From: Deltaproteobacteria bacterium
GTDB lineage: Bacteria > Myxococcota > Kuafuiibacteriia > Kuafuiibacteriales > Kuafuiibacteriaceae
NCBI GenBank assembly: GCA_011526105.1
Contig: WYAZ01000142.1
Location: 1-64,000 of the forward strand
Direction of reading: 5' to 3'
DNA: 64,000 nucleotides
Under the pieces are notes generated by a model. It was not told the origin of the DNA. It saw only the letters and a list, made by a program, of their open reading frames with translations, and ran no database searches. The position numbers and the translations under genes were made by a program. Every line of letters starts with the position of its first letter. Within the stretch, counting starts at the first letter, position 1. Of this stretch, positions 19,737 through 32,365 are shown in pieces.

Positions 19737-21431
19737 TCAGTAGATACGCTCGACGACGGCGCCATTGTAGTAGTGCGCCAGGATCTGCTCGAAGTTCTGG
19801 TTGTGCTCCGCCCGACCGATGGCGCCCATCTGGCACATGCCCACCCCATGACCCCAGCCGCCGCCGGTGAAGGTCAGCGTGCTGATGGCTCCGTCCGGTC
19901 CGCGTTCCTCGTCGAGCACGAACATCCCGCTGTACAGGTTGCCGAAGAGTCGCCGGACGGGGAGCTCGCGCAAGATGTCTTTTGCGCCTCGGCTTCCTTC
20001 GAGTCGCAGCCCGGTCACCCGTCCGCCGCGACCTCGGCCTAGGACCTTGACCGAGCGGAGCTGGCCCACCCCAGTGCCCGACAGGAGGTCATCGAGCTGA
20101 GCGCGTGAGTAGGTGCGCTTCCAGCGATAACGCTCCGCGCGGCTGAAGCTCGAGCGAGCCGAGAACGTCGGGGGAAAAGATTCGAGCCACTCGCGGATGT
20201 TCGACTCGTTCAGGCCCGCGGCGAACTTTGCGATGGCTGGATCACCCGCGCTCGCGTCGAGCTTGGGGCGAAGGCTCTCGGACGCAGCGTTGTCCCAGAC
20301 CACCTCGTTGGCCTCCGTGAAGCCGCCGCTCGACGAGGAGTAGACCGAATCCACGAGCTGAAGCGGCTCGCTCGCAGACTTGCGGGGGCGCACCGCAAGG
20401 AGCCCGCGAGTCTCCTCGACCGCGCGGTTCGTGTTCGGTTGCTCCGCGCTCGCGCCGCCGTACACCTGGCAGAGCTGCGTGGCGCAGATGTGAAACGGAT
20501 CGCCCAGGTTGGTGTGGCCGAGCTTGGCGAAGATGGCGCCGCGCGCGGTGACCGCCTGGGCCTTGAGCGCCTCGATCGGGGCCGAAGCGAAGATCTCCGC
20601 CGGCACCACCCCGGCCAAGAGACGTTCGGTGCCGATCGAGTTCACTGCGGCCAGTGCGCCCTGTCGGTCGACGACCACGTAGATGTGGCCCCAGTACTGT
20701 CGGCTCTCTCGCTTCTTCTTGCCGCTGGCGGTCTCGTGATCGCCTTCGAGCAACTCGACGCGCCCGCCGGGCACGGTGCCAAAGTAGACCGCGCCTAAAG
20801 CGCGATGCAGGAGCTTGTTCCGCTCGTCGTAGATCCCGACGCGCCCTTTGGCGGGGGCGAGCAGCTCAGTGTGCACGAAACTCCGGACCGACTGCTCGCG
20901 AGACAAGCGGTCCATCAAAGCCTTCGCCTGCGCCTCGTCCGAAAAGCCGCCCAGTCCTACGCGGCGCTCCCTAGTGTCGAGCACGTTGCCCTTCATGGCC
21001 ATGATCGTGCCGGTGACGAACTCCTTGGATTCGAAGCCTTTCTGCTTCCAGCTCGCACGCGATTGCTCCGCCGCCTTCGTGTCTCCATAAGGAAGGACTT
21101 CGACGACGGCCCAGTGGCGAAGCTGAGCGGGCGTGGTCTCGATCGGTCTGAAGTAGAACGTGGTCCCGGACTCCGCGTAGACGGTACGTGGCATGTCCTC
21201 GTCCTCGAAGATGAGGCGCGTGGGCGCGTCGGCTCGGACGCCCACGCGCGCCTGACCCTCGAGCACGCCGACGGAGACGATGGGTTCGCGTTTTTCGAAG
21301 CGCAGGCGCTTCTCGTACAGCTCCGAGAGAGTGAGGGGGGTGAAGTCGCCGAAGCTCGAGACCGGCGGGGCGGCGTCGAGCTGGCCGCTCAGCGCAAAAG
21401 TCAGCAAGACCGCCGGCAGCCCACGCTTCAT
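19737..21431 (-). CDS. SpoIID/LytB-domain exported protein
   Basis: 564 residues with a signal peptide (about 1-20). A SpoIID/LytB domain fills the centre and C-terminus: ERLLAGVVPAEI with the following KAQAVTARGAIFA block (about 275-310) and the signature GGWGHGVGMCQMGA near 535. Family members cut peptidoglycan glycan strands (SpoIID) or enhance amidases (LytB). The N-terminal 200 residues include a SPOR-like segment (about 120-190). It probably remodels the wall during division or sporulation. Start at 21431 gives a better signal peptide than the ATG four codons earlier. Confidence 0.85.
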   Translation of the reverse strand: MKRGLPAVLLTFALSGQLDAAPPVSSFGDFTPLTLSELYEKRLRFEKREPIVSVGVLEGQARVGVRADAPTRLIFEDEDMPRTVYAESGTTFYFRPIETTPAQLRHWAVVEVLPYGDTKAAEQSRASWKQKGFESKEFVTGTIMAMKGNVLDTRERRVGLGGFSDEAQAKALMDRLSREQSVRSFVHTELLAPAKGRVGIYDERNKLLHRALGAVYFGTVPGGRVELLEGDHETASGKKKRESRQYWGHIYVVVDRQGALAAVNSIGTERLLAGVVPAEIFASAPIEALKAQAVTARGAIFAKLGHTNLGDPFHICATQLCQVYGGASAEQPNTNRAVEETRGLLAVRPRKSASEPLQLVDSVYSSSSGGFTEANEVVWDNAASESLRPKLDASAGDPAIAKFAAGLNESNIREWLESFPPTFSARSSFSRAERYRWKRTYSRAQLDDLLSGTGVGQLRSVKVLGRGRGGRVTGLRLEGSRGAKDILRELPVRRLFGNLYSGMFVLDEERGPDGAISTLTFTGGGWGHGVGMCQMGAIGRAEHNQNFEQILAHYYNGAVVERIY

Positions 21432-21526
21432 GCCTATCTCCATATCAAAGACGGACGGCTTGGAGGACGGGTTCCTTCACCGGCCAAGGGTGTGCTCATG
21501 TAGGATCCTCGGTCCAAAGCGGGTGT

Positions 21527-23032
21527 TCACTCCTCATGGGTGAAGATCCACTCGGGGTCGAGCTTCCCCGTGGTTCCGGTCGAGACCATGCGTTTCGGAC
21601 CCAGACGGATCACGAGACGCTGCCGTCCGTGCGGCCGGACTCCGAGGCATCGATCCGCTTCGGTCACGTCCTGGAACCGAAAGCCACGCTGCGCGCGCAT
21701 CACCGTGCCAAACCAGTTGCCTGCGAAGAAGTAGCCGCCCGTGGCGAAGACCGCGGACCGGCTCGGCACCATGTCCACGACGGCGTAGTCGACGAGGGCA
21801 AAGGAGACCCACTCGGCGGCTGGGGTGGCTTTTCGGAAGATCTCCGAGCGGAGTCCGCCGCCCTCGAAGGTGGTGCGGGCCGCGAACAGTCCGTGTTCGG
21901 CTCGAAAGACCGCTGAGCTCGAGAAGGCGAGGATGTCGTCAGTCAGCGACGGGAATGAGAGCGGCGTGTGGATGCCACCGGCGGAGACGAGCACTGGTCC
22001 CGGTTCGCCGACGGACTGACCGTCGTGAAACCAGGCGGCCACGGCCTCTCCGGCCCCCACCCACGCGACTTGGCGAGGCCGGAGCTCCCGGTCCACCTCC
22101 GCAATGAACGGAGGCCTGCGCGCGTCCATCGCGCCCAAGGCCTTCGTACCTGACGGACCGAGGTGATAGACCTCCGTGCTCTCGGTCATGAAGAACAGGT
22201 CGGTCACCCCACTCGGGTCGCCCGAGATGGACACCACCGCATGGTCGATCGTGTCGGGGCGATCGGCGAGCACGAGCTCCTCTCCGAACTCGAGACGCGG
22301 CGTATCCGTGAGCAGCGGTGCGACCGGTGCCTTTGCGACGCGTGTACCGGTGCCGCCAAGATAGAGCACGTCGCCGCTCTTGAATCCTCCCAGGTGATAG
22401 TTGGTCGTCGCCGTTTCGACCGGGGTGAGGATCAGCGCCCCGCCGGGGGGCCAGTCCAGCCGGTAGAACCGACCGACGGCGCTCGCGACCAACGCGCGCG
22501 TATCGTCGAGCGCAACCAGCAGTGTCATCGCCGGAAGGCGGCCATCGTTGGGCTGAAACTCCGAGAGACGATCGGCGAACGTATGCTTCCGAGTCTGCAC
22601 GACGGTGCGACACGGCAGCCGAAGAAAGAAAGGCCGAACCCACTCCGGCCATGCGTCCGCGTCGAGCTCCTCCCACTCGGGTTCGGTGCCCGAAATCCGC
22701 AGCGCGCGGCTCGGAGCGAGCGCGCCGGTCTCGTGGTTCGCTGGATCGTGCACCCCCTCTTCGAGGTCGAGCTCGCCCGGGGTCTCGTCGTAGAAGAGCC
22801 ACAACATCTCCGTCTCCCTCGAGACCGTTCGGGTCGGAAGCACGTCGTCCTCGAGCGCGAATAGCTCTGCTCTCGGCACGCCGCGTCCCTCCAACGTCGA
22901 GCGTTCGATCACGAGCACACTCCCGAAACCCAGCGCTCCCTCCGGCGGGGGAGCGGTCATCCCGCTCGGGACACATGCCGCCGGAAGAACACACGCGAGG
23001 ACGAGGAGCAGCTCCTTCGACAGAAGCGACAC
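21527..23032 (-). CDS. Large lipoprotein, dispersed family copy B
   Basis: 501 residues from a GTG start, with a signal peptide and lipobox (PAACVPSG, Cys near 20). The family motif appears as LWLFYDETPGELDLEEG (about 70-90). Further on, W(V/I)xPFxL...CR, then GRFYRLDW, a GG...YLGG block and beta-rich segments align clearly with copy D at 49.4 kb. It is presumably tethered to the outer membrane. It stands between the SpoIID gene (same strand) and a divergent rhomboid gene. No catalytic motif seen; function unknown. Confidence 0.8.
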   Translation of the reverse strand: MSLLSKELLLVLACVLPAACVPSGMTAPPPEGALGFGSVLVIERSTLEGRGVPRAELFALEDDVLPTRTVSRETEMLWLFYDETPGELDLEEGVHDPANHETGALAPSRALRISGTEPEWEELDADAWPEWVRPFFLRLPCRTVVQTRKHTFADRLSEFQPNDGRLPAMTLLVALDDTRALVASAVGRFYRLDWPPGGALILTPVETATTNYHLGGFKSGDVLYLGGTGTRVAKAPVAPLLTDTPRLEFGEELVLADRPDTIDHAVVSISGDPSGVTDLFFMTESTEVYHLGPSGTKALGAMDARRPPFIAEVDRELRPRQVAWVGAGEAVAAWFHDGQSVGEPGPVLVSAGGIHTPLSFPSLTDDILAFSSSAVFRAEHGLFAARTTFEGGGLRSEIFRKATPAAEWVSFALVDYAVVDMVPSRSAVFATGGYFFAGNWFGTVMRAQRGFRFQDVTEADRCLGVRPHGRQRLVIRLGPKRMVSTGTTGKLDPEWIFTHEE

Positions 23033-23135
23033 ACGGGCACTGTATTCCGCCGCCTCGCGCTTGTGAACCCGAGCGAGCAGAAGCCGCGTGACTCATGCCC
23101 GCCAACCGGATACGCCTGGCCGGCGCCAGGTTCTG

Positions 23136-25103
23136 ATGGAAAGCGATGGTCCCGTCACACTTCCGCTCCACGCGGGTCCGCCCAAGAAGGCGGCGCTCGT
23201 GCTGCTGGTGGCGCTCGCGATTGTCTATAATCTAGGGCTCATCTTCCTGGTCGCGGTGGTCACCGGCGCCAGCTCCGGTGGCGACACCGAAGAAGTGCGT
23301 GGTCTGTTCGAACTCGGGCCTCGCTACGGCATCGCGCTGCTGATCTTGCTCGTCTTCTTGGATGTGGGCATCGTCTCCAGCGCGATCCGTCGGTATCGGT
23401 TTCGAAAGGGCGCGGGCCCGGCGATCTTTTGGCCCGACCGATTCGAGGTGCCGGATGCTTCGGGTCACGTTCGGCATGTGCTCCCCTACGCGGACGTGCT
23501 GCTGGTCCAGCTCGGTCGTCGTTTCGTCTTCATCGACGCGAAGCATCGCCTCATCAAGGTGCCGCGAGGTGCGTTTCACAGCCTGGCGGACCTCGAGTCG
23601 TTCTTGCGGCGCATCCACGCGGGCATCGCGAAGCTCCCCGGTGGCTCGGAGCGGCTCGCCGCGATGGCGCGCCGGCTCATGCTCGCGGAGAGTGCCTATC
23701 AGCGGCCGATCATCAGCTCGTTTCGCTTGGTCTTGCTCTTCGCTCTGATCTATCTCGTGCAGCGCACACTCGATGCGTCGTTTAATCAAGCTGACATCGC
23801 GCTGGGCGCGAACGTGGCGGCGCTGACTCGCGACGGGCAGCTCTTTCGCATCGTCTCCGCAAACTTCCTGCACGCCAACCTGGTTCACTTGGGTGTCAAT
23901 GGCTTTGCGCTCGTGAGTTTGGGGTCGGTGCTGGAGCGACTCCTCGGGCGAGATCGTTTCGTCGTGCTCTTCCTGGGCTCGTGCATCTTTGGCGCCATGG
24001 CTTCGACCCTTCTCGCGGGGCACGCCATCGGGCTCGGCTCCTCCACCGGAGTGGCCGGCTTGCTCGGCGGCCTGCTGTACCTCGCGTTGCGTTACCGGGA
24101 GAAGCTCCCCACCGAGTTCCGACAGCCCTGGAGTCTTTGGTTCACTCTGTTCGCCATGAATGCGTGGATCGCGCTGCTCGTACCCAACATCGATCATGTG
24201 GCGCACGGCGGCGGTTTCCTGGCTGGCATCCTGCTCACCGCGGGCCTCTGCCCTCACAACGACCCCATTGATCTGCTCGAGAAGCCGATCTCCCTGCTGT
24301 TGCGCCTGGGCTCCCGAGGACTCGTGGGCTTTATCGCCGCGGTGTTTGCCATCGGCGTGGGTTCGAGGTGGCCAGAGAGTGCCCAAGACACAAAGAAGAC
24401 GTGGGCCGCTTGGGCCGAATCCGCCACCGCGGAGGAGCTCAACTTCATGGCATGGACTCAGGTCGCGGAACGGCCGCCCGAGACCGCTCCGAGCTGGCTG
24501 CCCATTCAATTCCTCAGTCCGGCGGAGGAGCTCGCCCTGGGGCTGGAGCTTGCGCAGCGAGCGAACAAGCTCTCGCCGGAAGATGCGCAGATCCGCGACA
24601 CCCTCGCCACCATTCACTATCGGCGTGGAGAGCTCGACGAGGCGATTCGGCTTGGGCGGCGGTTCGACCTTCCCAAGCTCGAGGACTTCCGTGCCTCTCA
24701 GCTCGCGCGCTTTGAACTCGACCGACGAGCGGTGCTCGGTGGTCCGGTGGTCTCGAGCACGGTCGCTTTGCCCTCGGTGGAGCTCGAGTCCGGTTCCGTC
24801 GTGCTCCGCTTCTCGGCGCCGCTCGCCGTGCGCGTCGAGCTGCACCTGATCGTACATCGTGAGGAAGAGCCGCTCGGCTTCTTCGAGCTTCGGGTCGGGC
24901 CCACGGATGAGCTGGAGTTCCGTCTCGAGTGTCCTTCGCAGATCTGTGCGCCTGAGGGCGCGCCCCCAGCCGTCTCCGTGGGTCTGTTCGAGAGTGGGCA
25001 TCTTCCACCCGAAGAGCACGGTGTGGTGGCACGCGCGTCCCCCTATCTGCCCGACGTCGCCAAGCTTCCGAGGTTTCGTGCCCGGGGGACCGAGCCCCCC
25101 TGA
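23136..25103 (+). CDS. Rhomboid-family intramembrane serine protease with long extensions
   Basis: 655 residues from the ATG at 23136 (a GTG at 23088 is possible). Two N-terminal hydrophobic helices (about 10-85) and a soluble insert precede a six-helix rhomboid core (about 190-390). The catalytic serine lies in GLGSSTGVAG (Ser303) and the histidine in HVAHGGG (His357), so the dyad is intact. After the core come a TPR-like region (about 450-520) and a beta-rich C-terminal domain. It cleaves transmembrane substrates within the membrane; the target is unknown, and the extra domains may select it. Confidence 0.85.
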   Translation: MESDGPVTLPLHAGPPKKAALVLLVALAIVYNLGLIFLVAVVTGASSGGDTEEVRGLFELGPRYGIALLILLVFLDVGIVSSAIRRYRFRKGAGPAIFWPDRFEVPDASGHVRHVLPYADVLLVQLGRRFVFIDAKHRLIKVPRGAFHSLADLESFLRRIHAGIAKLPGGSERLAAMARRLMLAESAYQRPIISSFRLVLLFALIYLVQRTLDASFNQADIALGANVAALTRDGQLFRIVSANFLHANLVHLGVNGFALVSLGSVLERLLGRDRFVVLFLGSCIFGAMASTLLAGHAIGLGSSTGVAGLLGGLLYLALRYREKLPTEFRQPWSLWFTLFAMNAWIALLVPNIDHVAHGGGFLAGILLTAGLCPHNDPIDLLEKPISLLLRLGSRGLVGFIAAVFAIGVGSRWPESAQDTKKTWAAWAESATAEELNFMAWTQVAERPPETAPSWLPIQFLSPAEELALGLELAQRANKLSPEDAQIRDTLATIHYRRGELDEAIRLGRRFDLPKLEDFRASQLARFELDRRAVLGGPVVSSTVALPSVELESGSVVLRFSAPLAVRVELHLIVHREEEPLGFFELRVGPTDELEFRLECPSQICAPEGAPPAVSVGLFESGHLPPEEHGVVARASPYLPDVAKLPRFRARGTEPP

Positions 25104-25121
25104 TCAGACTTCCGATCGAGC

Positions 25122-26267
25122 TCAGACCATCGGCTCTGGATGACCCTTCTCGCCGCGTTTGCCGCCACCGCCGCGGGTCATGCGGAAGCCGAGGTCCGAT
25201 CGCACGAAGAGGTAGAGCGACCCGAGAATCGAGATCAAGATGCCAAGGGCGAGCCAGCGGTTGTACTCCGGCTGGACGAAGATCTTGCCTTGGCCCGGGC
25301 TCGGCACGACCTTGGGCTGGGTCTCGAGGCCGAAGCGCGAGGCCAGGTCGCCGACCTGGATGAGATGGATGACCGGCACGCCTTCTTCCAGGAACTGGCT
25401 CATCACCGACTCAATCTCTACCCCCGCCGGTGCGGACTTGTTCAGCCCCGGCTTGAAGAGCTTCTTGCCGAAGCGACGACCCACCGAGATGGTACCGCCG
25501 CCGACGTTGATGTAGATCTTGAAGGGCTCGCCGCCGGACTCCTCGCGATAGATGCGCATGCGATCTCGGATGCTGTCCTGAAATGTTGGCGGGTCGATGA
25601 GCGGCAGACCATGCCGTTCGATGGTCTCTCTCAGGATGCGAACCCCTCGCTGCGACATGCCGAGTCCTCGGTCCTCGATGCCGCCGAGGGAGGCAGCAAC
25701 CGACCCGCGCGAGATGACCTTGCGATCGAGGAGCACCTTCTCCATATCGAGCCACAGGAGCGCGGGTTCGTTGGCGCCCCACTGGGAAGAGGACGCGCTG
25801 GAGATGATGATGGCTCGCAGGCGAAGGGCCTCGGCCGCCGCTAGGACCGCGATGTTGAGCCCGGGGAACGAGCCGGAGCATCCCACCGCGATGGTGTCAC
25901 CTGGCTGCACCCCGGCCTTCATCAGGTAGTGAACGATCACCGCCGCGAAGTTGGGGTTGAGGGAACTCTGCTTCGAGCTGAGCGTGCCCGGATTCGTGGT
26001 GACCGGGCTCATGAGCGTGCCGATGAGCCCCGTCTGGAGGGGATCCGTCTCGGGGTCGATGGGGATCCGGAGCCGAAGTCGCTCCTCGCGAATGGTTCGG
26101 AAGGCCTGCTCCGCGATACGCGCCGCCTCGAGCTTCTCCGCGAAGTGAGGCTGGCGAACCTCCTTCTGGAAGCGTTCGACCAACAGGTAGCCGCAGAGCG
26201 ACCAGAGGGCGATCAGCAGAATGGCGGTTCGCGATACGCGCCGCGGGCGCCAATACATGCCCTTCAT
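25122..26267 (-). CDS. pgsW: Poly-gamma-glutamate system protein (PgsW-type)
   Basis: 381 residues. One N-terminal transmembrane helix (about 12-30), a large domain with GVQPGDTIAVGCSGSFPG-type glycine-rich loops, and a C-terminal transmembrane helix near 350-370 with a basic glycine-rich tail. This matches the poly-gamma-glutamate system protein that accompanies PgsB/PgsC in operons lacking PgsA. The ATG at 26267 overlaps the PgsC stop as TAATG. Its role is probably polymer assembly or export at the membrane, but no activity is established to my knowledge. Confidence 0.8.
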   Translation of the reverse strand: MKGMYWRPRRVSRTAILLIALWSLCGYLLVERFQKEVRQPHFAEKLEAARIAEQAFRTIREERLRLRIPIDPETDPLQTGLIGTLMSPVTTNPGTLSSKQSSLNPNFAAVIVHYLMKAGVQPGDTIAVGCSGSFPGLNIAVLAAAEALRLRAIIISSASSSQWGANEPALLWLDMEKVLLDRKVISRGSVAASLGGIEDRGLGMSQRGVRILRETIERHGLPLIDPPTFQDSIRDRMRIYREESGGEPFKIYINVGGGTISVGRRFGKKLFKPGLNKSAPAGVEIESVMSQFLEEGVPVIHLIQVGDLASRFGLETQPKVVPSPGQGKIFVQPEYNRWLALGILISILGSLYLFVRSDLGFRMTRGGGGKRGEKGHPEPMV

Positions 26268-26722
26268 TAGACTGAGATCTCCACCCCGACGAGCAGGAGT
26301 ACGAGGCGCACGACCACCGCGGCAGAGAGCATCGTGCTGACCGTTTCGATGGTGCCTTGTCGGTCCATCCAGATCGCGATGAGCCCGGGAATGATGTAGC
26401 CGATGACACTCGCGTCGGCCGCTTGAAAGAACCCTACCGGGGGGACCACGCTCCGAACGAGAACGCCGATCAAGTAGCCCATCAAGATCATGAGAACGGT
26501 TCGGCGCCGACCGTAGATAATCACCACGGAGGCGAGGGCATGCACGATCGCAAAGGTGAGGAACCCCGCGCCGATGGTCAGGATGACTGCGAAGGGTTCG
26601 CCGAGGTAAAGCGCGATGTAGCCGGGCACGACCATACCGCCCGCCGCGAGTCCGAAGAGCTCCGAAAAGAGAAGGCTGACGACGAGACCAATCCCGATCG
26701 CGAGTGTGAGCGTTTCGATCAT
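26267..26722 (-). CDS. pgsC: Poly-gamma-glutamate biosynthesis membrane protein PgsC/CapC
   Basis: 151 residues, almost entirely hydrophobic with four to five helices. The N-terminal ETLTLAIGIGLVVSLLFSE and following GGMVVPGYIAL stretch are typical of PgsC/CapC, the membrane partner of the PgsB ligase. The ATG at 26722 overlaps the PgsB stop (ATGA), a tight coupling also seen in known pgsBC pairs. Together PgsB and PgsC form the core gamma-glutamyl polymerase. Confidence 0.88.
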   Translation of the reverse strand: MIETLTLAIGIGLVVSLLFSELFGLAAGGMVVPGYIALYLGEPFAVILTIGAGFLTFAIVHALASVVIIYGRRRTVLMILMGYLIGVLVRSVVPPVGFFQAADASVIGYIIPGLIAIWMDRQGTIETVSTMLSAAVVVRLVLLLVGVEISV

Positions 26723-27924
26723 GTACTGGGGTCCTTGCTGTCGATAACGGATCGGTTCTTGAAATAGCGGACCAAGTCGAGGCCAGGGCCACCGATGTTG
26801 GCGATGCCGATGATGAGCGCAGACTCCCCGGAGAGCTCGAGGATCTGTTCGAAGATCTCTTCGATCCTTCGCTCCTCGGCGTAGACGACTCGGCTCGGGT
26901 CGAGGCCCTCCTTGAAGGCGGACTTGGCGAACAGATAGGTCCCGGTCCCGATGAGCACGTAGTGGTCGGCGGCCGCCCAGCTCATGCAGGCCTCGCCGAG
27001 TTGGCGAGAGCGGTCCGGCCGATCCGCCCGGCAGTTCACGACCGCGATCCGCTTCTCGCGCCCGGGGTAGCGCTCGTAGGTCATGTTCCAGATGCGACCC
27101 GTGGATTCGGGGTCGTTCGCGGCGAAGGCGTTGACGAAGGTGAGACGGCGCCCGAAGAACTCGACCTCGACCGCGGTGAGGGCGCCGGGGTCGGGGGTCG
27201 CCGACCACATGCCGCTGAGCGCAGTGGTGCGGTCGATGCCGAACTCTGCGCAGACACGAAGCGCGAGGGCGACGTTCTCCGCGTGCTCGAGATAAGTGAA
27301 GCGCGACATCTCGTCTTCCGAGACCAGCGCGACGTCTTCCTCCGTGACCTTGAGCAGCTTGGTGCCGCGGTCGGCGGCGGCGGCCTCGAACACGGAGATG
27401 TGGCGACGCTCTCCGGTGACGAGCGTTCCGCCGAAGGGTGTTGTTCCAGCGATCGCCAGCGCAACGTCCTCTTCACTCGGGCCCATGACGTCCAGGTGGT
27501 CGGCTCGAGCGTTGGTGATGACCCCCATCGTGCACTGCACGAAGACCTCTTCACACAGTGCCTGCAAGTGAGGTTGCACCGCCATACACTCGATGACCAA
27601 GGCCTCGGCTTCGAGCTCGGCCGCGGTGCGGACGATGCGGAGCTGCTCGATCACGTTGGCGCGGGAAGGCCGATAGACGGGGTACTCGGCTCCATTGGGC
27701 ATGATCATGCGGGCGAGGGTACCGGTGGTCTTCGCACAGGTGCGGATGTTACCCGCGCGGAAGCCGGCCGCGATGAGCCGGGTGACGCTCGACTTCCCTC
27801 GGGTTCCGTTGACATGCAACCGGGTCTTGATGCGCCGGAGTGCCCGGAGGTGCTGGTAACGCTCCGCCGCCCCGAGCGCGCTCAGGAATGCCGTGGTTCC
27901 AAGGATGAGGCCAAAGCCGGACAT
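26719..27924 (-). CDS. pgsB: Poly-gamma-glutamate synthase PgsB/CapB (Mur ligase fold)
   Basis: 401 residues. An N-terminal hydrophobic helix (about 5-20) is followed by the ATP-binding loop NGTRGKSS (39-46) of Mur-type amide ligases. Further blocks typical of PgsB include TNARADHLDVMG near 137-148 and the GNIRTCAKTTGT segment. It activates glutamate carboxylate with ATP and joins gamma-amide bonds at the cytoplasmic membrane face. It lies 66 nt after the MscS gene, the only non-overlapping junction in this seven-gene series. Assignment is firm. Confidence 0.92.
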   Translation of the reverse strand: MSGFGLILGTTAFLSALGAAERYQHLRALRRIKTRLHVNGTRGKSSVTRLIAAGFRAGNIRTCAKTTGTLARMIMPNGAEYPVYRPSRANVIEQLRIVRTAAELEAEALVIECMAVQPHLQALCEEVFVQCTMGVITNARADHLDVMGPSEEDVALAIAGTTPFGGTLVTGERRHISVFEAAAADRGTKLLKVTEEDVALVSEDEMSRFTYLEHAENVALALRVCAEFGIDRTTALSGMWSATPDPGALTAVEVEFFGRRLTFVNAFAANDPESTGRIWNMTYERYPGREKRIAVVNCRADRPDRSRQLGEACMSWAAADHYVLIGTGTYLFAKSAFKEGLDPSRVVYAEERRIEEIFEQILELSGESALIIGIANIGGPGLDLVRYFKNRSVIDSKDPST

Positions 27925-27990
27925 ACGATGTTCGAAAACGGACCGCTGCCTCCTTAAGCCAAAACGAGCGCTGAGACTAGAGAGAGGGAG

Positions 27991-28856
27991 TCACCCTCGC
28001 TTGGAACGCTCGGCTGCATCCCTGGCGGTGGCATCGAGGAAGCGCCGCAGGATGGCCTGCTCCACTCGTCCTTTGCGCCGGGCCGGGACCGGCACGCGGA
28101 GCAAGAGGTCGATCCGGCCGGGCTCCGGGACTCTCACCGAGACTCGCGGTTCTGTGCTCGGCGCCTCGAGGCCGGTCTCTCGGTTAATGCGCTCGAAGTG
28201 CTTCTTGGCGTCTTCGAGGAACGGTTTGCACTCATGGTGCGCCGCATCGATCAGGGCCGCCTCCGCTCGACGCCAGTCTTCGTCCGGGCCGAGCGGTACG
28301 ACCATCGTGTGCAGCACAAACTCGTCGGTGTAGGTCTCGTTCACGACCGGGTTGGTCAAGAGCAGGGAGTTCGGGATGACCACCGCCCGACCCGTGTGCT
28401 GGTGGGAGAAGTCGCCGGGGCCCACTTCGAGCAGGGTGGTCGTGAAGAGAGAGAAGTCGACGACATCGCCGCGCAGCTCCTGGATCTCGATGCGATCGCC
28501 GATGCTGTACATGTCCGAGGAGCTCCGAAGGAGCGAGCCACTGATGCAGAGCAAGAGCTCCTTGGTGGCCAGGACCACCGCCGCCGCGACCGCCACGAGT
28601 GACAGGGCGAAGGTCCTGAGCTCGGATGCCCAGATGATGATGGCGAAGAAGAGAAAGAGCAGGACCGAAAGGTTTCGCGTCGTGACGATCCATCGCCGCC
28701 GCATATGGGACGAAGGGAGCGCGGCGTTCTGGATGGCCCGCAGCGCGGCGAACCGAAAGGCCAGCAGCGCGAGCAGAAGGGCGAGGCTGACGATCGCCTT
28801 GCCGGCGAAGGCCTTGTGGTTCATGAACTCGGTGAGCGCGTCGAGCCACCCAGCGC

Positions 28857-28860
<4 letters not shown>
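27991..28860 (-). CDS. MscS-family mechanosensitive channel protein
   Basis: 289 residues. Three N-terminal hydrophobic helices (about 20-110) lead into the MscS beta domain (about 115-170) with YSIGDRIEI, GDVVDFSLFTTTL and VVIPNSLLL, the characteristic signatures. A cytoplasmic alpha/beta domain with a basic tail completes it. Such channels gate on membrane tension and release small osmolytes. The ATG overlaps the stop of the GCS2-type ligase gene (ATGA). An osmotic or solute-release role linked to the glutamyl ligases is inference. Confidence 0.9.
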
Positions 28861-31554
<2,694 letters not shown>

Positions 31555-31558
<4 letters not shown>

Positions 31559-32283
31559 TCGTCTGTGCCTTCCTTTCGCGGATAGATGATGAGTAGGTTT
31601 GCGTCGAAGGTGATGATGCCTAAGAGAATCGAACCGATCAGACGCTCGTAAGACACCGTGTAGAGCTGATCGTCCGCCATGGGGTTCGAGGAGAGCGGGT
31701 CGGCGATGGCCACCGTGCGTGATGCGGCCTCGTAGCCGCAGAGCACGACGAAGTGACCCACAGGTTCCCCGCCGACATCGTCCGGCTGATCGGTCTCTGG
31801 GTTCTCTCGAGCGGACTGGTAGAGGTACGTGGCGGAGAGCCCGGTGAGAATCGGCAAACCGCGCTGGAGGTACTGATAGAGGAGCTCCGCCGAGAGTTCT
31901 CGATACTCGATCCGCCCACCGAGTTCGAGGAACTCGACATACGCCTCCGAGGCGCCGCGAATCCTCTCGGCCTCTTTCAGCTTGGATTGAGCGCGAACCT
32001 TCTGAGCGAGATCGACCCCAGGCTCGAACCATGTGGGGTCGAACATCTGCAGGTTGTAGGTGTGGATCTCCACTCGGTACCCGCGCTTGAGCGCGTGGTT
32101 CGCCAAGAAGATGCCCAGCGTCCCGCCGTTCGCGAGCTGAGGGACCTCATCGACCAAGACCTCGAGCTCGATCTTGTCACCGTAGTATCCGTACACGGCG
32201 TGGAGGCAGGTGGCACCGCAGGTCCGGTCGTCGGGTTGCGGAGCAATCTCGAAGGGGATGAACGCCCGCACGCGAAGGAGCAT
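31555..32283 (-). CDS. C39-like papain-fold cysteine peptidase
   Basis: 242 residues, first gene of the seven-gene series. PQPDDRTCGATCLHAV (15-30) provides the QxDxxxCG catalytic motif with Cys22, and GHFVVLCGYE (about 190) and IADPLS supply the histidine and aspartate. Without a signal peptide or transporter domain it is a free cytoplasmic enzyme. It could trim a precursor peptide, remove glutamyl tags or, acting in reverse, transfer them. Association of such peptidases with RimK and GCS2-type ligases has been noted in comparative work on amidoligases. Confidence 0.82.
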
Positions 32284-32365
32284 AGACCGCCCTTCGTCCC
32301 GCGCGATACGGCGGCAACCCTGACCGGCGACCGGACTCGTGCTAGAACCGCGGCTCCGGAGCCCC